Shown piece after piece: positions 19,027 through 29,073 of a DNA stretch of 64,000 nt. The notes under the pieces were generated by a model that saw only the letters and a list, made by a program, of their open reading frames with translations, was not told the DNA's origin and searched no databases. Both the position numbers and the translations under genes were made by a program. Each line of letters starts with the position of its first letter. The first letter of the stretch is position 1. This stretch comes from Clostridium collagenovorans DSM 3089 (GTDB taxonomy: Bacteria > Bacillota > Clostridia > Clostridiales > Clostridiaceae), in NCBI RefSeq assembly GCF_900130005.1, contig NZ_FQXP01000004.1, positions 198,703 to 262,702 on the forward strand. Reading direction: 5' to 3'.

Positions 19027-21110
19027 TGACTTTTTCTTCTATAGTACGAAAAAACTTTATGTATAATTTTAATAAGTATATATCATTTTATTTTGTAAAC
19101 TCATTAATTACTACAATGCTTTTTATGTATGGTAGCTTAAGTTATAATCCAGCTATATTAGCTGACATAGGAAAGACTTCTTTATATGAAACAGTTAACA
19201 TGGCACTTTTAGGAATAATATTATTTTCAATAGTATTTATTACATACACAAATATATCATTTCTTAAAAATAGAGGAAAAGAATTTGGAATGTATTTGAC
19301 ATTAGGAATGACAACAAAGGACTTAACTAAATTAATATTAGTTGAGAACTTAGGAGTAATGGTAGCTTCAGTAGTAACAGGAATATTAAGTGGAGCTTTA
19401 TTTGGTAGATTATTTTATATGGGGTTAAATAAAATTTTAACTGGGACAAATATTCCTTATGAACTAAATTACAAGAGCTTTTTATTAAGTGGAGGAATCT
19501 TCACATTAATATTTATATGTAATTTTATTTTTAATGTAATTTATATAAAAAGAGTGTCCATTATTGATGTTATAAAGGCAGAGAAGAAAAAGGAAGTTGG
19601 AAAATCAAATATATTGCTTGGAGCAGTTTCATTAATATTATTAATAATAGCCCTATATTGTTTACCGAAAACAATGTTAAAAGAAATATTTAAAGAGCAA
19701 TCTTATATGATTGGGGTATTTGTGGTTATAATTATGATTTCTCCATATTTGATAATAGGCTCATTTATTTCTATATTTAAGAAAATACTGAGCAAGTTTC
19801 CTGAAATTTACAATAAGAATTTGTTAATATTATCTAATTTATCACATAGATTTTTAGCATATAAAAATCTTTTATATGTACTTTCATTACTGATAGCTGG
19901 AGCAATGTTCTTTGTTGGATATAGTTATTCACTTTATACATCTAGTAGAGAGTATGTAAATAATGATAATCCATTTGAGATAATGTTTGTAGAAAGTGAT
20001 AAGTATAATAAAGTAGATAAAGAAAATCTTGAGCAATCAATAAATAGTGCTAATGGCAAAGTGGAAAATTATAGTGTATTAGAATTTATAGAGGTACCTT
20101 CATTTAGAGAAAATGAAGGTAAGTTAAGATTATGGACAGATAAACAATCTGTAATAAGTGAATCAAACTACAACAAGCATATGAGAACTAAAGAGGATAT
20201 TAAAACTAATGAAGCTATATATATAACAGTGGCTAATGAGAGATTAGAATTTAAACATCCAGCAACAATCTTAACAAATCTTACAGAAGAAAGATTAGAT
20301 GAGGTTAGAAAAGCAGCAGTAGACCATAACTATTCAGTAGATAGAGAAAACTTAGATAGTATTATTGGAAATAATTTTAAATTGAGAATAGAAGAGAATA
20401 GTATTAAAGAATATAAAAATGTTAAGTTTACAAACTTTAGATATGGAGGAGAATATAACTCAGGTACTGCACTAGTTATTGATGATAAAGATTATGATGT
20501 ATTAAAAAATAATTTCACAGAAAAATCTATAAAAAAATTACATTTGATAAATGTAAAGAATAAGGATATAGCATTCAATGAATTGATAAGATATTTAAAA
20601 GATGCAAATAGATTAGACAATACTTATTGGAAAGAAGGAAATCTTTGGGGTGGAAAGATAACGGATGATGAAAGAGGAACTACAGAAGCATATAGACCTA
20701 TTTATAGAGAAGAAATTATTAGAATGCAGCTTGATAACAATGGCATAATGTTATTTACAATGATATTTATAGGAGTATTATTTGTTATTGCTAATGGAGT
20801 AGTATTATATTATAAAGCATGTTCTGATATAAGGGATGATAAGGAAAGAATTATATCATTAAATAGAATTGGAATTTTACAAAGAGAAGTAAAGTCAATG
20901 ATTAGTAAGGAATTAGCTATAACGTTTTTCATTCCAATAATTCTTGGGGGGAGCCTAGGAATGTATTTCTTATATATAATGGTATCAAATTCTGGAATGA
21001 CAAAATTGCTTATTGGCAAAGCCTCAATAGTACTTCTAATTGGGACTATTATTCAAATATTATTATATCTAATTAGTTTAAGAAAATATTTTAAGGAAGT
21101 CTCAGAATAA
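19026..21110 (+). CDS. bceB: BceB-like ABC transporter permease
   Basis: 694 residues: about ten membrane helices in the pattern 1+3 helices, 2 helices, a large extracellular domain (~310-565), then 3-4 helices. This FtsX-type layout with the big extracellular loop between helices VII and VIII is diagnostic for BceB/VraG permeases. The C-terminal part (SMISKELAITFFIPIILGG) is typical of the family. Completes the sensor-transporter module. Confidence 0.9.
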   Translation: MTFSSIVRKNFMYNFNKYISFYFVNSLITTMLFMYGSLSYNPAILADIGKTSLYETVNMALLGIILFSIVFITYTNISFLKNRGKEFGMYLTLGMTTKDLTKLILVENLGVMVASVVTGILSGALFGRLFYMGLNKILTGTNIPYELNYKSFLLSGGIFTLIFICNFIFNVIYIKRVSIIDVIKAEKKKEVGKSNILLGAVSLILLIIALYCLPKTMLKEIFKEQSYMIGVFVVIIMISPYLIIGSFISIFKKILSKFPEIYNKNLLILSNLSHRFLAYKNLLYVLSLLIAGAMFFVGYSYSLYTSSREYVNNDNPFEIMFVESDKYNKVDKENLEQSINSANGKVENYSVLEFIEVPSFRENEGKLRLWTDKQSVISESNYNKHMRTKEDIKTNEAIYITVANERLEFKHPATILTNLTEERLDEVRKAAVDHNYSVDRENLDSIIGNNFKLRIEENSIKEYKNVKFTNFRYGGEYNSGTALVIDDKDYDVLKNNFTEKSIKKLHLINVKNKDIAFNELIRYLKDANRLDNTYWKEGNLWGGKITDDERGTTEAYRPIYREEIIRMQLDNNGIMLFTMIFIGVLFVIANGVVLYYKACSDIRDDKERIISLNRIGILQREVKSMISKELAITFFIPIILGGSLGMYFLYIMVSNSGMTKLLIGKASIVLLIGTIIQILLYLISLRKYFKEVSE

Positions 21111-21114
21111 ATAA

Positions 21115-21166
21115 AAAAGATAAACTCTTACTTATAATTAAAATAGGTAAGAGTTTATCTTTTATA
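21115..21166 (+). terminator. Terminator after the Bce-like module
   Basis: A 17-bp stem, 21115-21131 with 21147-21163 (GTAAGAGTTTATC then TTTT), ends the operon 5 bases after the stop codon region. Confidence 0.88.
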
Positions 21167-21252
21167 ACTTAATACTTTCTTAAGGTTTTTTTTAATCTAT
21201 TTTATAAGTTTATAATTAAGATATAAATATAAGATAAGAGGAGGGGAAATAC

Positions 21253-22176
21253 ATGGGAGAAGTAATTTTAAAGACTCACAATATTTCAAAAAAATATGGA
21301 AATCAATTTGCAGTTAATAATGTAAATATGACTATAAAAAAAGGACAGATATACGGATTTATAGGACAAAATGGAGCAGGTAAAACAACATTAATTCGTC
21401 TTATTACAGGACTTGCTCATAAAACAAGTGGAGAATTAGAACTATTTAATTTATCAAGTGAGGGTGATTTAAATAAAGCTAGAACAATGATAGGAAGCTT
21501 AATAGAAACACCAGCTTTTTATGGCAATATGACAGCTAGAGAAAACTTAGAAGTATCAAGATTAGTTAGAAATATAGCAGGAAAAGAATGTATAGATGAA
21601 GTATTAGAATTAGTAGGATTAAAAGATACAGGTAAAAAGAAGGTTAAAAACTTCTCATTAGGTATGAGGCAAAGATTAGGAATAGCAAATGCCTTACTTG
21701 GTAATCCAAGACTTCTTATACTAGATGAACCAATAAATGGTTTAGATCCTATGGGAATAGTTGAAATAAGAGAACTCCTTAAGAAAATAAATAGGGATAA
21801 GGAAGTAACTATATTAATTTCAAGTCACATATTAGGAGAGCTTTCAGAATTAGCAACTAGCTATGGAATAATAAGAGAAGGAAAGCTTATAGAAGAGATA
21901 AGTGCAAAGGAATTAAAAGAAAAGTGTAGACAATATATAGCTCTAAAAGTAGATTATGCAGATAGAGCAGTTACAATACTTGAAAATGAATTAAATATAA
22001 GCAACTATGAAGTTATAGAAAATAATAATATAAAAATATACAGTAATTTAGATGATATTGGAAATATAAACTCTACCCTTTCAAAAAAAGGAGTAATTGT
22101 AGAAGGAATTACTTTAAAAGGTAAAAATCTAGAGGAGTACTTTATGAATATCGTTGGGGGTGGGAAAAATGCTTAG
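21253..22176 (+). CDS. BcrA-like ABC transporter ATPase
   Basis: 307 residues: Walker A GQNGAGKTT, signature FSLGMRQRLGIA, Walker B LLILDEP and INGLDPMG, switch His in SSHI, with the C-terminal extension typical of bacitracin/lantibiotic self-protection ATPases. GAGGAGGGG lies just before the ATG. Overlaps the permease gene by 8 bases. Confidence 0.9.
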   Translation: MGEVILKTHNISKKYGNQFAVNNVNMTIKKGQIYGFIGQNGAGKTTLIRLITGLAHKTSGELELFNLSSEGDLNKARTMIGSLIETPAFYGNMTARENLEVSRLVRNIAGKECIDEVLELVGLKDTGKKKVKNFSLGMRQRLGIANALLGNPRLLILDEPINGLDPMGIVEIRELLKKINRDKEVTILISSHILGELSELATSYGIIREGKLIEEISAKELKEKCRQYIALKVDYADRAVTILENELNISNYEVIENNNIKIYSNLDDIGNINSTLSKKGVIVEGITLKGKNLEEYFMNIVGGGKNA

Positions 22177-23053
22177 ATTAATGAAAGCAGAACTTTATAA
22201 ATTATTTAAAGGAAGAGCATTTAAAACCTTATGTGTAGTTGCAGTTGTTTTAGGAATATTATTAGTAGGTATAACCTCAATAATTACAGAGGACTTTCTT
22301 ATGGATAGCTTAGGGGATGTACCACAGGCACAGAAGGAACAAATGATTACAGAATTAAAAAGCATGGGTTCAAGTGACAGTGTGGTAGTAGCAGGACAAT
22401 TAGGATATAATACAAATGGTGTAAAGGATATGTTTAAGGTAACAGGACAAGAAGTATTCCATGTAGCCTTTGGATCAGGAGTAGCAGAGGTATTAATAGC
22501 AATATTAGTAGCTTCAATGATGGCGAAGGAATATACACAGGGAACAATAAAAAACACCTTAGCTTATGGTAAGAGAAGAGATCACTTCTATATAGCTAAA
22601 CTTATAGCTATATCCATAGGAGTTGCAATAATACTAGCAATAATGACAATAATTCCGACAATAATCATAACAATAAAAAATGGTTGGGGTGGAAGCTTTG
22701 AAATATCACAACTTCTAAATATCATAGGAGTATATCTAGGAGCAACAGTAGTATATTCAGCAATAGCAGCAGTAATTATGTTACTTGCAACAATATTAAA
22801 AAGCAATGGAGCAACAATAGGAATAAGTATGGGTATATTTGTATTTGTACCAACAATACTAGGATTTTTATATGGAAAATTAGATTGGTTTGATGCAATA
22901 TATGAAAAAACCCTATTCTATAGCTCAGCATTAGCTACATCCATATTATCAACATCAAAGGATGTAATAACAGCAACTATAATTGGAGCAGTAACCTTAG
23001 TAATAGCTACTATATGTGCAATAGCAATCTTTAAAAAACAAGACATTAAGTAA
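22169..23053 (+). CDS. ABC-2 type permease of the BcrA-like transporter
   Basis: About 294 residues, six membrane segments with a large loop after the first one (~40-105), as in BcrB/lantibiotic-immunity permeases. I start it at the ATG at 22169 because GGGGGTGGG lies 4-12 bases upstream; the TTG at 22154 is part of that ribosome binding region. Works with the preceding ATPase. Confidence 0.87.
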   Translation: MLRLMKAELYKLFKGRAFKTLCVVAVVLGILLVGITSIITEDFLMDSLGDVPQAQKEQMITELKSMGSSDSVVVAGQLGYNTNGVKDMFKVTGQEVFHVAFGSGVAEVLIAILVASMMAKEYTQGTIKNTLAYGKRRDHFYIAKLIAISIGVAIILAIMTIIPTIIITIKNGWGGSFEISQLLNIIGVYLGATVVYSAIAAVIMLLATILKSNGATIGISMGIFVFVPTILGFLYGKLDWFDAIYEKTLFYSSALATSILSTSKDVITATIIGAVTLVIATICAIAIFKKQDIK

Positions 23054-23098
23054 AAGTAAGAATTAAAAATATGGTAAAAACACTTAATATATGATACA

Positions 23099-24076
23099 TT
23101 GACTATAAAAATAATAAGAGAAAAATATCTAATATATTATGTATTAATTAAAGAAATAATAAGAACAAGAGAGGTGAGAAAGATTATAATAATAATTTTA
23201 GTATTAATAGGAATTATTATAGCTTTACTCACCTTTGTTATAGGTTTAAAAAAAGATATAAAATCAATATCAAATCAAATAGGAAACTCAAAGGGCGAGT
23301 ATAGAAATATATACATTAATACCTTAGATAAAGACATAGAAGAATTAGCAAAGAAAATAAATATATTATATGATAAAAATCAAGAAGTAAATGCAAAGGC
23401 AAAACATGCAGAAGAAGAGCTAAGACAAAGCATAGCAAATATGTCACACGATCTTAGAACACCACTAACCTCAATAATGGGATACGTGCAATTAATAGAA
23501 AAAGGAAATCTAGTTGGAGAAGAAAAAGAATACATGGAAATAGTAAAGAAAAGAACTAAGGTACTACAAAACCTTATAACAAGCTTTTATGAACTATCCA
23601 AAATACAAGAAAAAGAATACAACTTCCAGCTAAAACCCCTTAACCTAGGAAACATACTATGCGAAAACCTAGCAAGCTTCTACATGGAATTTGAAAATAA
23701 GAACATAGAACCAATTATAGAAATAGAGGATAACTTACCAAACATAATAAGTGATGAAAATGCAGTAATACGCATATTTTCAAACTTAATAAACAACATG
23801 CTAAAACATGGAGAAAACTACACCAAGATATCCTTAAAGCAAAGAGAAAATGCTATAGTATCAGAATTCATAAACAATGCACCAAACCTTACAGAAGAAG
23901 ATATACCCAAAATCTTCAATAGATTCTATATAGCAGATAAATCAAGAAACAGCAACAACACAGGCTTAGGATTAAGCATAACAAAAGCCTTTGTAGAAGA
24001 GCTAGGCAACGAAATCAAAGCCGAACTAAAAGAAGGAAAATTAAAAATAGAAATAAAGTGGAAATGTAGAAAATAA
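23099..24076 (+). CDS. Membrane histidine kinase without adjacent regulator
   Basis: Kinase core: phospho-acceptor His in MSHDLRTPLTSIMGY, N-box FSNLINNMLKHG, and GLGLSITKAF. One N-terminal membrane helix (~29-50) and a coiled linker (~60-110). The start is uncertain: the frame opens at a TTG (23099) with no ribosome binding site, a GTG at 23174 directly follows AGAGAG, and no ATG precedes the catalytic domain. It sits behind the BcrA-like transporter, but the response regulator that normally accompanies such operons is missing. The codons of its 3' half are unusually A-rich. Confidence 0.82.
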   Translation: MTIKIIREKYLIYYVLIKEIIRTREVRKIIIIILVLIGIIIALLTFVIGLKKDIKSISNQIGNSKGEYRNIYINTLDKDIEELAKKINILYDKNQEVNAKAKHAEEELRQSIANMSHDLRTPLTSIMGYVQLIEKGNLVGEEKEYMEIVKKRTKVLQNLITSFYELSKIQEKEYNFQLKPLNLGNILCENLASFYMEFENKNIEPIIEIEDNLPNIISDENAVIRIFSNLINNMLKHGENYTKISLKQRENAIVSEFINNAPNLTEEDIPKIFNRFYIADKSRNSNNTGLGLSITKAFVEELGNEIKAELKEGKLKIEIKWKCRK

Positions 24077-24103
24077 ATTTACCAGGCATGAAAGAAAATA
24101 AAT

Positions 24104-24148
24104 TGTCCTTAAAGCACTGATATAACTTGCTTTAAGGGCAGTTTTTTA
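24104..24148 (+). terminator. Terminator at the head of CRISPR leader 1
   Basis: A 13-bp stem, TGTCCTTAAAGCA (24104-24116) with TGCTTTAAGGGCA (24128-24140), followed by six T. It ends the kinase transcript and insulates the CRISPR promoter just downstream. Confidence 0.9.
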
Positions 24149-24153
24149 TAATT

Positions 24154-24254
24154 TATAGACTTTTTGTATTTTACTTGGTAAAATAATCTTAGAATCCTTT
24201 AAATACAAGGGATAAAGCAGAAATTCCATTTATAAGAATGGCTAATTTACTGTG
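24154..24254 (+). promoter_or_regulatory. CRISPR leader 1 with promoter
   Basis: About 100 bases before the first repeat, nearly identical to the leader of array 2. It carries TAGACT (24156-24161), a 17-base spacer and TAAAAT (24179-24184), so transcription should start near 24191 and run through the array. The stretch CTAATTTACTGTG adjoins the first repeat and is identical in both leaders, as expected for the Cas1-Cas2 integration anchor. Confidence 0.85.
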
Positions 24255-25533
24255 CTTGAAGATTAACATTAGATGTATTTAAATTTGGATTATTACCTAA
24301 CATACCCATTAATTGTTGGGCTTGAAGATTAACATTAGATGTATTTAAATCATTTTGCAGATGTATTAGCTATGGCTTCTAATGCACTTGAAGATTAACA
24401 TTAGATGTATTTAAATGTATATCCAATACCGTTATTTCCATCTCCTGCAGCTCTTGAAGATTAACATTAGATGTATTTAAATCCTATTAATGCCTCTATT
24501 ACATTCTTTCTAATGTAGCTTGAAGATTAACATTAGATGTATTTAAATAACCAATATTTATTTGCATAAATACCACACCAATAGCTTGAAGATTAACATT
24601 AGATGTATTTAAATTCTACTTATTCTCCTTATACCATTCATAAATAAGACTTGAAGATTAACATTAGATGTATTTAAATGGTTTATTCTGATATATCTAA
24701 TATAAATACCGCTTACTTGAAGATTAACATTAGATGTATTTAAATTGCTATACCTCCTAAGGAGGGGCAATGCCCTCTATTCTTGAAGATTAACATTAGA
24801 TGTATTTAAATCAACTTGCATTACTTCATTTATTTCAGCTACTTTAGGCTTGAAGATTAACATTAGATGTATTTAAATAGAGAAATGCAAGCGAATGCAC
24901 GAGACTAGGTATTCCTTGAAGATTAACATTAGATGTATTTAAATTAATGTTGTCTAAACTAGTTATAAATTGACCACTATCTTGAAGATTAACATTAGAT
25001 GTATTTAAATTGATCTTGACTAGCCCAATAAAACATTTTTCCGTTCTTGAAGATTAACATTAGATGTATTTAAATTTTAGAACCACCCCCACTGTGAAAA
25101 TCTGCACCACCTTGAAGATTAACATTAGATGTATTTAAATATTTTCATCTTTCCGAAATCCTCTTTATACTCAACCCTTGAAGATTAACATTAGATGTAT
25201 TTAAATTACTTCTTGCAAGTCTACTAAAATCCCAAACATACTTGAAGATTAACATTAGATGTATTTAAATCTCCTTGACTATATTATACCATTTTGTAAA
25301 TTTAAACTTGAAGATTAACATTAGATGTATTTAAATATCTTAATCCTAGTGTTTGGAAATATGATGATGTGCTTGAAGATTAACATTAGATGTATTTAAA
25401 TGCATTTTTATTTTGCCATGCTCTCAACTCTTCATACTTGAAGATTAACATTAGATGTATTTAAATTTTTGAAGTAGAAGGTGTATAAATGACTAATATT
25501 AGACTTGAAGATTAACATTAGATGTATTTAAAT
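24255..25533 (+). CRISPR. CRISPR array 1, 20 repeats and 19 spacers
   Basis: The 30-base repeat starts CTTGAAGATT and ends GTATTTAAAT; all 20 copies read identically. Spacers are 34-37 bases, mostly 36. The 3' end ATTTAAAT is the expected Cas6-generated 5' handle of type I-B crRNAs, which fixes the direction as plus, with the leader on the left. The last repeat is not degenerate. The array ends 156 bases before cas6. Confidence 0.98.
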
Positions 25534-25641
25534 AGACAAATTTCAGGTGTTTGTTCTTTAACATATTGTGTTAAAGAGTAACAGTATATATTAATTTTAG
25601 CAATAAATATGGAATATTTTATACAAATATAGAATATATAT

Positions 25642-25669
25642 TTGCATTTTTGTAATTATATTGTAGAAT
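25642..25669 (+). promoter_or_regulatory. Candidate promoter of the cas operon
   Basis: TTGCAT (25642-25647), 16-base spacer, TAGAAT (25664-25669), 20 bases before the cas6 start. Between array 1 and this promoter there is a hairpin CTTTAACA/TGTTAAAG (about 25556-25576) without a T-run, so read-through from array 1 is also possible. Confidence 0.5.
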
Positions 25670-25689
25670 AGAAGGAAAGGGGGATAGTC

Positions 25690-26382
25690 ATGAAAGTATA
25701 TGAAATGAAATTGAAGGTTTTTATGTTACAAAGTATAGAATTGAATAATTTAAGAGAGTGTGTATGTAACTTAATAGATAAAAGCTTGTTTAAGGATGAG
25801 TTTACTGCTGAATTACATAATGAAAATAAATTTAAGTTTTATACTTTCAATAATTTATATCCTATAGAAAATGATAAGCTTTATAAAGCTGGTAATATAT
25901 ATACCTTAATAATAAGAACTATTGATGAAACCTTAGTAAAACATTTCCAAAAACATCTTGCTAATGAATATAATGAGCAATTAAAGGCTTTATTAATAGA
26001 AACTAGAGTTATTCCTAAAAGACATATAGAGCGAATTTATAATATAACTCCAGCTGTTGCTAAGTTTGAAAATGGGTATTGGAAAAATGGTGAGGGAATT
26101 GAAGCTTTAGAGAAGAGGATAAAAGAAAATTTAATTAAGAAATATAATACTTTAATGAATGATAAAATTGATGAGGACTTTGAATTGTTTTCTTTCTTTA
26201 AGTTAGAAAATGCTAATCCTATTCCATGCAAGTATAAAAATATTAAGTTACTAGGTGATAAAATGACTTTAAATATTGCTGAAAATGAGAAGGCACAGGA
26301 CTTAGCATATTTAGCTTTAGGTACGGGCCTGCTTGAAATGGGTACCCGTGGCTTGGGGTTTGTTAATTATAAGTTTTTATAG
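25690..26382 (+). CDS. cas6: Cas6 crRNA-processing endoribonuclease
   Basis: 230 residues, RAMP fold, with the glycine-rich C-terminal loop typical of Cas6 (GTGLLEMGTRGLGF). It should cut the array transcripts within each repeat, 8 bases from its 3' end, leaving the ATTTAAAT handle. AAGGGGG precedes the ATG. First gene of the cas operon; 11 bases from cas8b. Confidence 0.9.
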   Translation: MKVYEMKLKVFMLQSIELNNLRECVCNLIDKSLFKDEFTAELHNENKFKFYTFNNLYPIENDKLYKAGNIYTLIIRTIDETLVKHFQKHLANEYNEQLKALLIETRVIPKRHIERIYNITPAVAKFENGYWKNGEGIEALEKRIKENLIKKYNTLMNDKIDEDFELFSFFKLENANPIPCKYKNIKLLGDKMTLNIAENEKAQDLAYLALGTGLLEMGTRGLGFVNYKFL

Positions 26383-26393
26383 GAGGGGAGAAG

Positions 26394-28130
26394 ATGTTAA
26401 AGGACTGCTTACAGGTCTTTAAAAAGTTATATGAAGAAAAGGGAGAAGCTTTAATTACTGATAATTATATTTTATCAGAAGGGACTTATATACTTGTTGA
26501 TGATGATGGAAATATTGAAAATGTATTAGAAGTTTCTAAGAAGAATTTTGATAGAATAGCAGCTAGTGATTTTATAGTTATAGATTATTTAAGTAAGTTA
26601 ATAGATATGAATAAACCCATAGATGGCAGAAAGGTAATTCATAGTAATAACTACTTAAGCTTTTGGGTTAAAAAGGAGAGCTTAACCGTAGACAACAAAG
26701 GCGAAAGAAAATTAACTAATAATATTATAGAGGATTATTATAAAATTCTTTCTGACCCTAAAATAAAATATAAAAAGGGAAAAGCTTTAACTTTATATGA
26801 AGATATAGGAAATCAAATAGGAGAACCACCAAAAGAGCAAATCTTAAAATGTGAAACTTGGATAAAGAATAATATATTTTCTATATTAGAGAAGTTAAAA
26901 ATAAAAGAGGACAAAAGTTATCTTAAAATATTTTTTAAAACAGATGTAGAAGAATATGAAAGAGAAAATAAAAGATATATAGTCCCTAATATATACAATT
27001 CAACGGATTATAATGTTGATAAGGATAATATTATATATGGGTTACCCAATGACAATATGGGGTTAAATTCTAAAAAACCTTATTTGGAAAATAAAACAAG
27101 AGTAAATAGCATACCATATTTAATTTCCACAGAAGAAGTTAATTTACAAAAGAAGTTTATAGATTATTTATATAATGAAGCTTGCAATAGAAAAACAAAT
27201 ATTTATATAAATGAAGAAAATATTAAGGCCTGTGAATCTAATGAAGCTCCAGAAGAAGCGTTTAAAGGGTACTTTCTAAGGATAAAAAAAGGAAAAGAGT
27301 TAGAAATACATGAGTTTGATACAATAGCTGATTATAATCCTAAAATAATAGATTTAAATATAAATCAAGTAATTCCGGTTAAGGATTTCTTAAATAGTAA
27401 AATAGAGTATAAATTACAGTATGGATCTGTGAATTTATTAAAAGAGTTAAAAGCTATAATTAATACGGTATTTTTCTCAGGAATGTTATTATCTCATTAT
27501 TTTACTGAAGAGAAAGATATAAGAGTAAGAGATGAAAGATTAAAAAAAGAAATCTTGGAATATAGAGATGGCTTTTTTCAATGGTTTCATAAAGGAAATA
27601 GTAGCATAATAAAGTCTCAATTTAAAGTAAACTCCTTGGAAATTATTAAAAATTCTTTAAAATGTAATGATAATAAATTAAGAATAATAGAAAAGTTTAA
27701 TCTTAGAAGTGCTATTTTAAACTATTTGGAGGGAAGAGAAGAAATGGGTGATAAGTTAAGAACAATACATGATTCTTTAAGAGGAAAAATAAACGAAGAC
27801 AATACTTCAAGTATCTCTAATGATGATGAGTATTATTTTGCAGTAGGACAATTAGTAAGTTACTTAATATCTTTAAACAAGGGAAGCAAAAAAACTCATT
27901 CATTAATAAATCCTATTTTGAATTGTAAAAGCGATGATAAGTTAAAAAAAGAAGTATGTAGAATGTTTAAAAAGTATAGTTACGATATAAACCAAAATAA
28001 CAGAAGATTCAATAATTTAAATGCAATGATAATAAGTTATGAACCAGAAAATAAAATTTCTAATGAAGAGACAATAATAGCTGGATATTTATATAGCAAT
28101 TTAATATATGAAAAAAAGGAGAGTAATTAG
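26394..28130 (+). CDS. cas8b: Cas8b large subunit of type I-B Cascade
   Basis: 578-residue protein in the position of the type I-B large subunit, between cas6 and cas7. Sequence character (long, Lys/Asn-rich, KYGSVNLLKEL-type helices, no clear enzymatic motif) fits the TM1802-type Cas8b proteins of clostridia. It should recognise the PAM and recruit Cas3. Cas8 proteins diverge fast, so the call rests mainly on operon position and length. Confidence 0.83.
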   Translation: MLKDCLQVFKKLYEEKGEALITDNYILSEGTYILVDDDGNIENVLEVSKKNFDRIAASDFIVIDYLSKLIDMNKPIDGRKVIHSNNYLSFWVKKESLTVDNKGERKLTNNIIEDYYKILSDPKIKYKKGKALTLYEDIGNQIGEPPKEQILKCETWIKNNIFSILEKLKIKEDKSYLKIFFKTDVEEYERENKRYIVPNIYNSTDYNVDKDNIIYGLPNDNMGLNSKKPYLENKTRVNSIPYLISTEEVNLQKKFIDYLYNEACNRKTNIYINEENIKACESNEAPEEAFKGYFLRIKKGKELEIHEFDTIADYNPKIIDLNINQVIPVKDFLNSKIEYKLQYGSVNLLKELKAIINTVFFSGMLLSHYFTEEKDIRVRDERLKKEILEYRDGFFQWFHKGNSSIIKSQFKVNSLEIIKNSLKCNDNKLRIIEKFNLRSAILNYLEGREEMGDKLRTIHDSLRGKINEDNTSSISNDDEYYFAVGQLVSYLISLNKGSKKTHSLINPILNCKSDDKLKKEVCRMFKKYSYDINQNNRRFNNLNAMIISYEPENKISNEETIIAGYLYSNLIYEKKESN

Positions 28131-28132
28131 TT

Positions 28133-29071
28133 ATGGAAAAAAGAGTTTACGGTGTTATAGGTATAAAATCAGTTATGGCTAATTGGAATGCTGATTTTAC
28201 AGGAAATCCAAAATCAATTTCAACAGGAGAGGTTTTTGGTAGTGATAAAGCTTTGAAATATCCTATGAAAAAGATGTGGAATGAACAAGGTGAAAAGGTA
28301 GTTTATATCAAATCATTAAAAATGGATGAGGGCAAAAAGGGTAAGAAGGATGCTGAAGGACCTAAGGTAAGACCTAAATCTTTAAAAGAGAGATATGAAG
28401 AAGTTTTTGAAGTTGAGGATCTAAAAAAGGAAGATAGCATTAAGGTATTAACTAACCTGTTTAAGGCTGTAGACGTAAAAAACTTTGGATGTACATTTGC
28501 TGAAGAAAAAAATAACATTTCCATAACTGGAGCAGTTCAAATAACTCAAGGATTTAACAAATACAATGGACATAATGTTGAGGAACAACAAATTTTATCT
28601 CCTTTTAGAGATGGGACAAAGGATGAGGCAGAGTCATCAACTTTAGGAACTAAAATAGTAAGCAATGAAGCGCACTACTTTTATTCATTTTCTATAAATC
28701 CTTTATCATATAAAGATTATGTTGCTATGGGAGTAACAGAGGGATATACAGAGGAAGATTATAATAAATTCAAGGAAGTTGCTATGGTATCAGCTACATC
28801 TTTTAATACTAATGCTAAAGTTGGCTGTGAAAATGAATTTGCCATATTTATAGAAACAGAAAAGGAATTATATCTTCCAGAATTAGCTCAATATGTTACT
28901 TTTAATAAAGGTGAGAAAAATATAATTGAGTTAGGCTTTAATGACTTAATAAATGATTTTAAAGATAAAATAACTTCAATAGAAGTGTATTATAATCCAT
29001 ATACAACAATAATAAAGGGAGAATTAAATAAAGCTAAATACTTTAATATATTCACTAAAGCAGAGGTGTAA
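28133..29071 (+). CDS. cas7: Cas7 backbone subunit (Csh2 type)
   Basis: 312 residues with the type I-B Cas7/Csh2 pattern: N-terminal RVYGVIGIKSVMANWNADF, central GAVQITQGFNKY and SSTLGTKIVSNEAHYFYSF. Several copies coat the crRNA spacer in Cascade. Starts 2 bases after the cas8b stop and ends 2 bases before cas5, so the operon is tightly coupled. Confidence 0.93.
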   Translation: MEKRVYGVIGIKSVMANWNADFTGNPKSISTGEVFGSDKALKYPMKKMWNEQGEKVVYIKSLKMDEGKKGKKDAEGPKVRPKSLKERYEEVFEVEDLKKEDSIKVLTNLFKAVDVKNFGCTFAEEKNNISITGAVQITQGFNKYNGHNVEEQQILSPFRDGTKDEAESSTLGTKIVSNEAHYFYSFSINPLSYKDYVAMGVTEGYTEEDYNKFKEVAMVSATSFNTNAKVGCENEFAIFIETEKELYLPELAQYVTFNKGEKNIIELGFNDLINDFKDKITSIEVYYNPYTTIIKGELNKAKYFNIFTKAEV

Positions 29072-29073
29072 AT

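Noticed and set aside
23099..24076. The histidine kinase as a pseudogene because it lacks a good start codon
   Set aside because: All catalytic boxes are intact without stops or frameshifts; a GTG or other weak start is more likely than loss of function.
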